This document shows positions 59,551-64,000 of a stretch of DNA of 64,000 nt, one piece after another. The notes beneath the pieces were generated by a model, which was not told where the DNA came from, made no database searches, and saw only the letters and a program-made list of their open reading frames with translations. The position numbers were made by a program, and so were the translations under genes. Each line of letters begins with the position of its first letter. Position 1 is the first letter of the stretch. This stretch comes from Hanleya hanleyi (taxonomy: Eukaryota > Mollusca > Polyplacophora > Lepidopleurida > Hanleyidae), in assembly GCA_036873755.1 (NCBI GenBank), contig JAVTVY010025161.1, positions 1-64,000 on the forward strand, read 5' to 3'.

Positions 59551-59889
59551 TTCCAGTCATATATTTAACTTTCCACTCCCGCACGTGTGTAAATTTGCAC
59601 CATATAAGTGAACACGTGAGTTCATTTCCCATGTGGTTGGGGTTACTGTTGTTCTAAACATTACCATGCATGTACGCTTATTAATCGCAACAGAAAAGGG
59701 GTGGTGGAAAACGATCCCGGCGCACTGACAAGAAGCCCCATGACTCCACAGACAAATATACTGACTGCATATTTCTAAAAACATCACAATAACGAAAAGT
59801 GATCCCTTGATGATCCCAGTTACGCTTTTGTTTAGATGTTCATGTGGACATTTGGAATGGCATGACCACACGGTCCCTAGCACCGAATT

Positions 59890-60050
59890 GAGCTATATTA
59901 GATACAAATATTTCAGAGCGATGGTGTAATAGCCCTATCAAGTCCATTGATGGAAATGATGAAATATGTGACCGACAGATGGAAGAAACGGCCCAAACGA
60001 GGGAGTACTTATAGAATGTAAGGTCATATTCAGAACAAATGAATACGAGA
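59890..60050 (+). repeat. Dispersed repeat R4, copy 2
   Basis: Same block order as 52983-53135. Preceded by ACCACACGGTCCCTAGCACC, the inverse of a motif beside R2 at 26645-26665. Confidence 0.65.
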
Positions 60051-60098
60051 CCCGACACCGACAGGGACCCGACACCGACAGGAACCCGACACCGACCA
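60050..60098. repeat. 17-bp minisatellite, three copies
   Basis: Unit ACCCGACACCGACAGGG, with copies starting at 60050, 60067 and 60084; the third is incomplete. Copies differ by one base. Confidence 0.85.
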
Positions 60099-61929
60099 AA
60101 CGCTTCATTCTGTGCCATGTTCACAAGTCACAAAGCTTCAATCACAATGATTTGTCCCTGTAATTCTGTCCTCTTTTCTTTGCATTTAGTCTGTGTTGAC
60201 ATCCATCTCTGAAAATATTATGGGCTCTTTTATCGTGGAAGATCAATTATTTGCTGCTTTCCTAATTTGATTGCTCCCACCAGGTGCGCATAATATTAAT
60301 ATCTGTTTTGTTATCACTACTCAAACAGTTATATTTCCCACACATTTTATGTAATGGTAAAAGCTTGCAAAGACCTTTCAAATATATGGGAAATGTATGT
60401 TAAATGGTAGCTACAATTATTTACCATACATTTGAGCGGCCACGGCATGTTATGGTATAACTCACTAGCGTGCCAAAATAAGAAATTAATGATTGGCCGC
60501 CATCGTATTTGGAAGACTTAGACGCACATGACCATCACATATAGCCAGAGAGAATGATGTTGATTCCACGACTCCCAATGGGCGTTGTATGTTTTTTTCC
60601 GATTTTTGTTTTGGTTTGTTTTCCGTGTCACTCTCCTCCATGACATACTTATCTTGACTAAGTGCCGATGTGATGGATAAGAATGTCCTGGTGATTTATG
60701 TCCCTTTTCATCTCCCTTTCTATTGCAACCAAGGAGGGACACTTGTCCCCAATGTGGAGAAAAATGTCCTAGCTGGGTTAGGAGATAGGGGCCGGACACT
60801 CTTAGCCTCCACACCGGTCTTCTGGCTGATAAAATTGATGTCAGATGCCTTTTGTTATTGTTCTCGTTTCAGGTCATTTGCATTACATCTATCCTGGCAA
60901 AATTTCCTGACCTTATGATCAAATATATGGTCACATGATGACCCGGATCAAAAAAAAACGAACATAGACGATTACTAATATTGCAGCGAGCAGAATGCTA
61001 TTCAGCACCCCCCCCCCCCCTTCATCAATTGTTTACCCTTAGTCTATAATGTGACATTTGATCTAAAGCAATGCCTTTGAAAACCTAACTACACCACATG
61101 GTAAAAGTCTATATGTTCCCATGCATAAAAATACCTAATCCTGCCCACCAGTATTTGGATCTGCTTGAAACCGTTCTTATATTCTAACTGAAACATCTTC
61201 ATTTTACTTAATTGTGTCCCGAGCAGATACAAGACTTCAAAGAACTTATCAATATAATCAATCCTGTTTTACCCTTTGTATGTCAGTGAAGTATGACATG
61301 TCTTTAGACTGGTAATGAGGCTCTATTCATGGCTGTTAGATAGATAATTAGGAACGTTTTGTAGATTGAAGAGAAATTCATTAGAAACAAACATCTCTCG
61401 GTACCTTCAAACAACAGAAAAAAAAATACAGAAAAGAAGAAACGGAATTATCTGCGTTAAGCCTAATTAACGTTTGTAATAACTATAATTTTTCCCTGTT
61501 ATGATGCATGTTATTCATCACCTGTCTATAATTGCATTTGAGCTTGATCATAAGCTCAAAACAAAATCAAAGCGGTTAATCATGCGAAAGTCAAAACATA
61601 CGCGTGTGTACAAGACAGACTAGGGAGCGCTAATATATAAGGGCCGAATTTCATTAGATATCAACACGATGTTGATCACAGTGGATACATTATATTCCTC
61701 TGTAATATCTTCGCTCTATTATAGCCCCGAGTTGATAAACTGAAAGTATCACCCATAAGACTTTCTACTTTTTTTTAAAATGGATGTGTGGTCAGTTCTC
61801 ATCTACGAACCTATTTTACTGATACCGTTCAGTTTTATTGGAATATTGGGGTAACTAGGCATGATGACGAAAGGGCTGGGACCTACCACAATGCCGCGAT
61901 TCTAAAAGGGATAACATATTCTTACCGAA
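60099..61929. other. No gene recognised
   Basis: AT-rich, with poly(C) near 61007-61020. Frames at 60518-60918 overlap on both strands and show no motif. Confidence 0.45.
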
Positions 61930-62182
61930 TATAAATTTTAAGATTGTAAGAGATGACTTTATCGAGCAGCTACTTTGGAAGATCTTTTTTGTCGAGTAAA
62001 AGAAGATTGTATTTTAGATTACTTGAGAGAGATCGGTTTGTTGTATAACTTTTAATGTATTTTCATGTTTTTAATGCATTAATTTACTGAGTTATTAACT
62101 TGAATACTTAGAATTTTGTTTGATCGTCGTTATATACTGAAATATTGGTGAACGCGACATTAAACCTGAATTCTCTCTCTCC
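61930..62182 (+). mobile_element. Truncated non-LTR retrotransposon, copy H
   Basis: It encodes decayed remains of the C-terminus (KIVRD, then EDCILDYLREIGLLYN) and continues into the shared untranslated end: TTTGATCGTCGTTATATACTG, AAATATTGGTGAACGCGACA, TTAAACC and (TC)n. This is one of only two copies (with D) on the plus strand. Confidence 0.72.
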
Positions 62183-64000
62183 TAAAAAGACTCAAATACA
62201 AATACATGTATGTGTTCATTTATGATGTATACAACCGCATACATGGACCGAATACTCCAATCTCGATTCTTCCAATTCAAGACATTCCCATCTTAATACT
62301 CCGTGATACACAGCGGGATAGAAAGCAACTTTCATTGAATTTCTTCTCAAGATGAAGACAAGATAAACACAATATGGTATATCTACTACAAAGTATTGCA
62401 TAATTCCACGCAAGTCTGGGTTAAGGCACGTTTAAGCAGAATACATCTAAACGGTATAAGTGGCGTTCTCAATAAAATACCAACATACAGTCATTGGTTA
62501 TTGATCGTTTTTTACATGATAGTAAACTCTCAAGGAATATTTCCTTTATTTCTCAATTCTCTTTTAAAATAAACTGTGCACAGAAATCTAAAAGAAACTC
62601 GCTTGTCTAAAATTAATGTATGTAGCGATATTGTAAGGATTGAGTTTACAAATTCAGGGTTAAGCAAGGAGCTGTTCAGGAATTATTGAAAAAAAGTGGC
62701 TTAGTATGGAATTGTACAGTTGATGGTACTGGAAATCGGAGAAGTACGATGGAATTAGTATAGGCCCAATCGTGTTTCTACCAAATATAATATCCAAAGG
62801 TAGCATTGAAGTGATTGAGAATATATATATTACATTTGAATGTGTACTCCCAGTAGGTATATCATTCTCATTACTATCTACATGATCTATACTAGCCTTT
62901 TTGTGAAGTACACAAACGGTTATACACATTCAAATAGACCATACATATATCGGAAATGTTTTCCCGTAAAATTTTCTTCTTTTAGTATACATGTATATAT
63001 CATGTAAATTCCATGTTAAAGACGACCAATGTTCACATTTTAATCTAATTACAGCGCGAGTTTCGTTCCTTTGTACTTGAACTCTCGGGGATTTATCCTG
63101 TTTTTCCTGAATATTCAGAGATCGATCATTCCGGAAACGCGCATTTACTCCAGGTGTATTTCCTGAATTTTGGGGCAGAGACAAGTCCTAAATACTTCAG
63201 GTTAAAGATCACTGTCTTGCTTTGAGATTGTACGACTTCCTTCAAACTGATAACTTGATAATTCCTTCTCTGGCCACTGATTTATGTCGTCGCTGACCAT
63301 ATGTATCTATGTAAGGCACTCACAGTTTTATGTGAGCAGCGTTGTTGCCTATCTCTTCATTATGTCCGGTCATGCCTTTGTTGTCACAACATCATGTGCA
63401 CCAATCTCACGGGGATCGTATTGTGAATTCCATCTGAGTATGATGGATGTGTTCTTCTAGGCTTAGCAACCAAAACTATATCTATAGTAACTAAATCGCA
63501 ATGTCAACTCCATCAATCAGCAGATACTGTTTAGGTTGTGACAATTCTGAATTGTGCGATCCCGCAACGTGCGAAGCAGATTACAATACACCAAACGCCT
63601 TTCGGAATTCAGAAAAACTTGTATGGATCTCAGATCCGATACCCATTAGTCTGCTGTACCGTCTGGGATTCAGAATCGGGTATTGTTGATAGTGTTCGCA
63701 CTATGTAAAAGTCAAATGCATGTGTTCTCTGACTTCGTATGGGTGATTGGTGGGTGTAGAGTTCCAAAGCGAAGTATTTTTTTGTACGGCGGACGATTAT
63801 TTTACCTGCATGAGAGAGAGTAGGTGTATTATAACCGCCATAGTATTTTCGTCATTGGCCTAATCTGCCTAAACTTTATCATATGTTAATCATTACTAAA
63901 TAGCAGATTTATATATTATCAGGATATCCCAACTGCATGGCATCATTTCGGGACCATATCCACAGATCAGTTAAACAATTCATCTCATAGAGAAGGGGTA
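62183..64000. other. No gene recognised
   Basis: AT-rich. The frame at 63501-63689 has several cysteines (CLGCDNSELCDPATC) but no recognised domain, signal or splice sites. A TATATA patch is near 62820. Confidence 0.45.

Overview
The window is AT-rich animal DNA with spliceosomal introns, large intergenic spaces and many broken transposons. The two clear protein-coding genes are neuropeptide precursors of the pedal peptide/orcokinin (PP/OK) type. Peptides of the form xFDSIxHGxxxSxFA between Lys-Arg sites are typical of molluscan pedal peptides. A gastropod-like mollusc is therefore the best guess. That is inference from family resemblance; no species marker is present.

Neuropeptide locus (about 1.6-14.7 kb). 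Gene 1 lies on the + strand. Its last coding exon (1672-2832) encodes twelve regular 15-residue peptides of the variant form (P/Q)FDRxSHxxxxGxL. Its signal-peptide exon was not found and probably lies left of the window. Gene 2 lies on the - strand and is complete in two coding exons. A 28-codon signal-peptide exon (14518-14601) is joined in phase 0, across a 3.7-kb intron, to an exon (9932-10810) encoding fourteen FDSI-type peptides. The genes are convergent (tail to tail), about 7.1 kb apart, and look like an inverted duplication whose products have since diverged.

Second gene candidate. Near 53.6-53.8 kb the - strand shows a CRE, a TATA box, a short leader, an ATG with an upstream in-frame stop, and 26 codons ending at a consensus GTAAGT splice donor. 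It looks like the promoter and first exon of an unidentified gene running toward lower coordinates.

Repeats make up most of what can be recognised. They include a Penelope-like reverse transcriptase at the left edge and eight 5'-truncated copies of a non-LTR retrotransposon that end in (TC)n. A frameshifted RNase H fragment may come from the same group. A decayed DIRS/Ngaro-like element (47.9-50.1 kb) is split by a tRNA-derived SINE. Two families of small elements sit at TTAA targets, one of them piggyBac-like and carrying CRE, YY1-like and octamer motifs. Other classes are a 676-bp element with 18-bp terminal inverted repeats, a very common 'R1' dispersed repeat, two adjacent large palindromes (45.3-45.7 kb), and assorted satellites.

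The remaining stretches are AT-rich, have only short open frames, and contain nothing I can assign. No tRNA, rRNA, CRISPR array or prokaryotic feature was seen. Coordinates of decayed repeats are approximate because they were aligned by eye.
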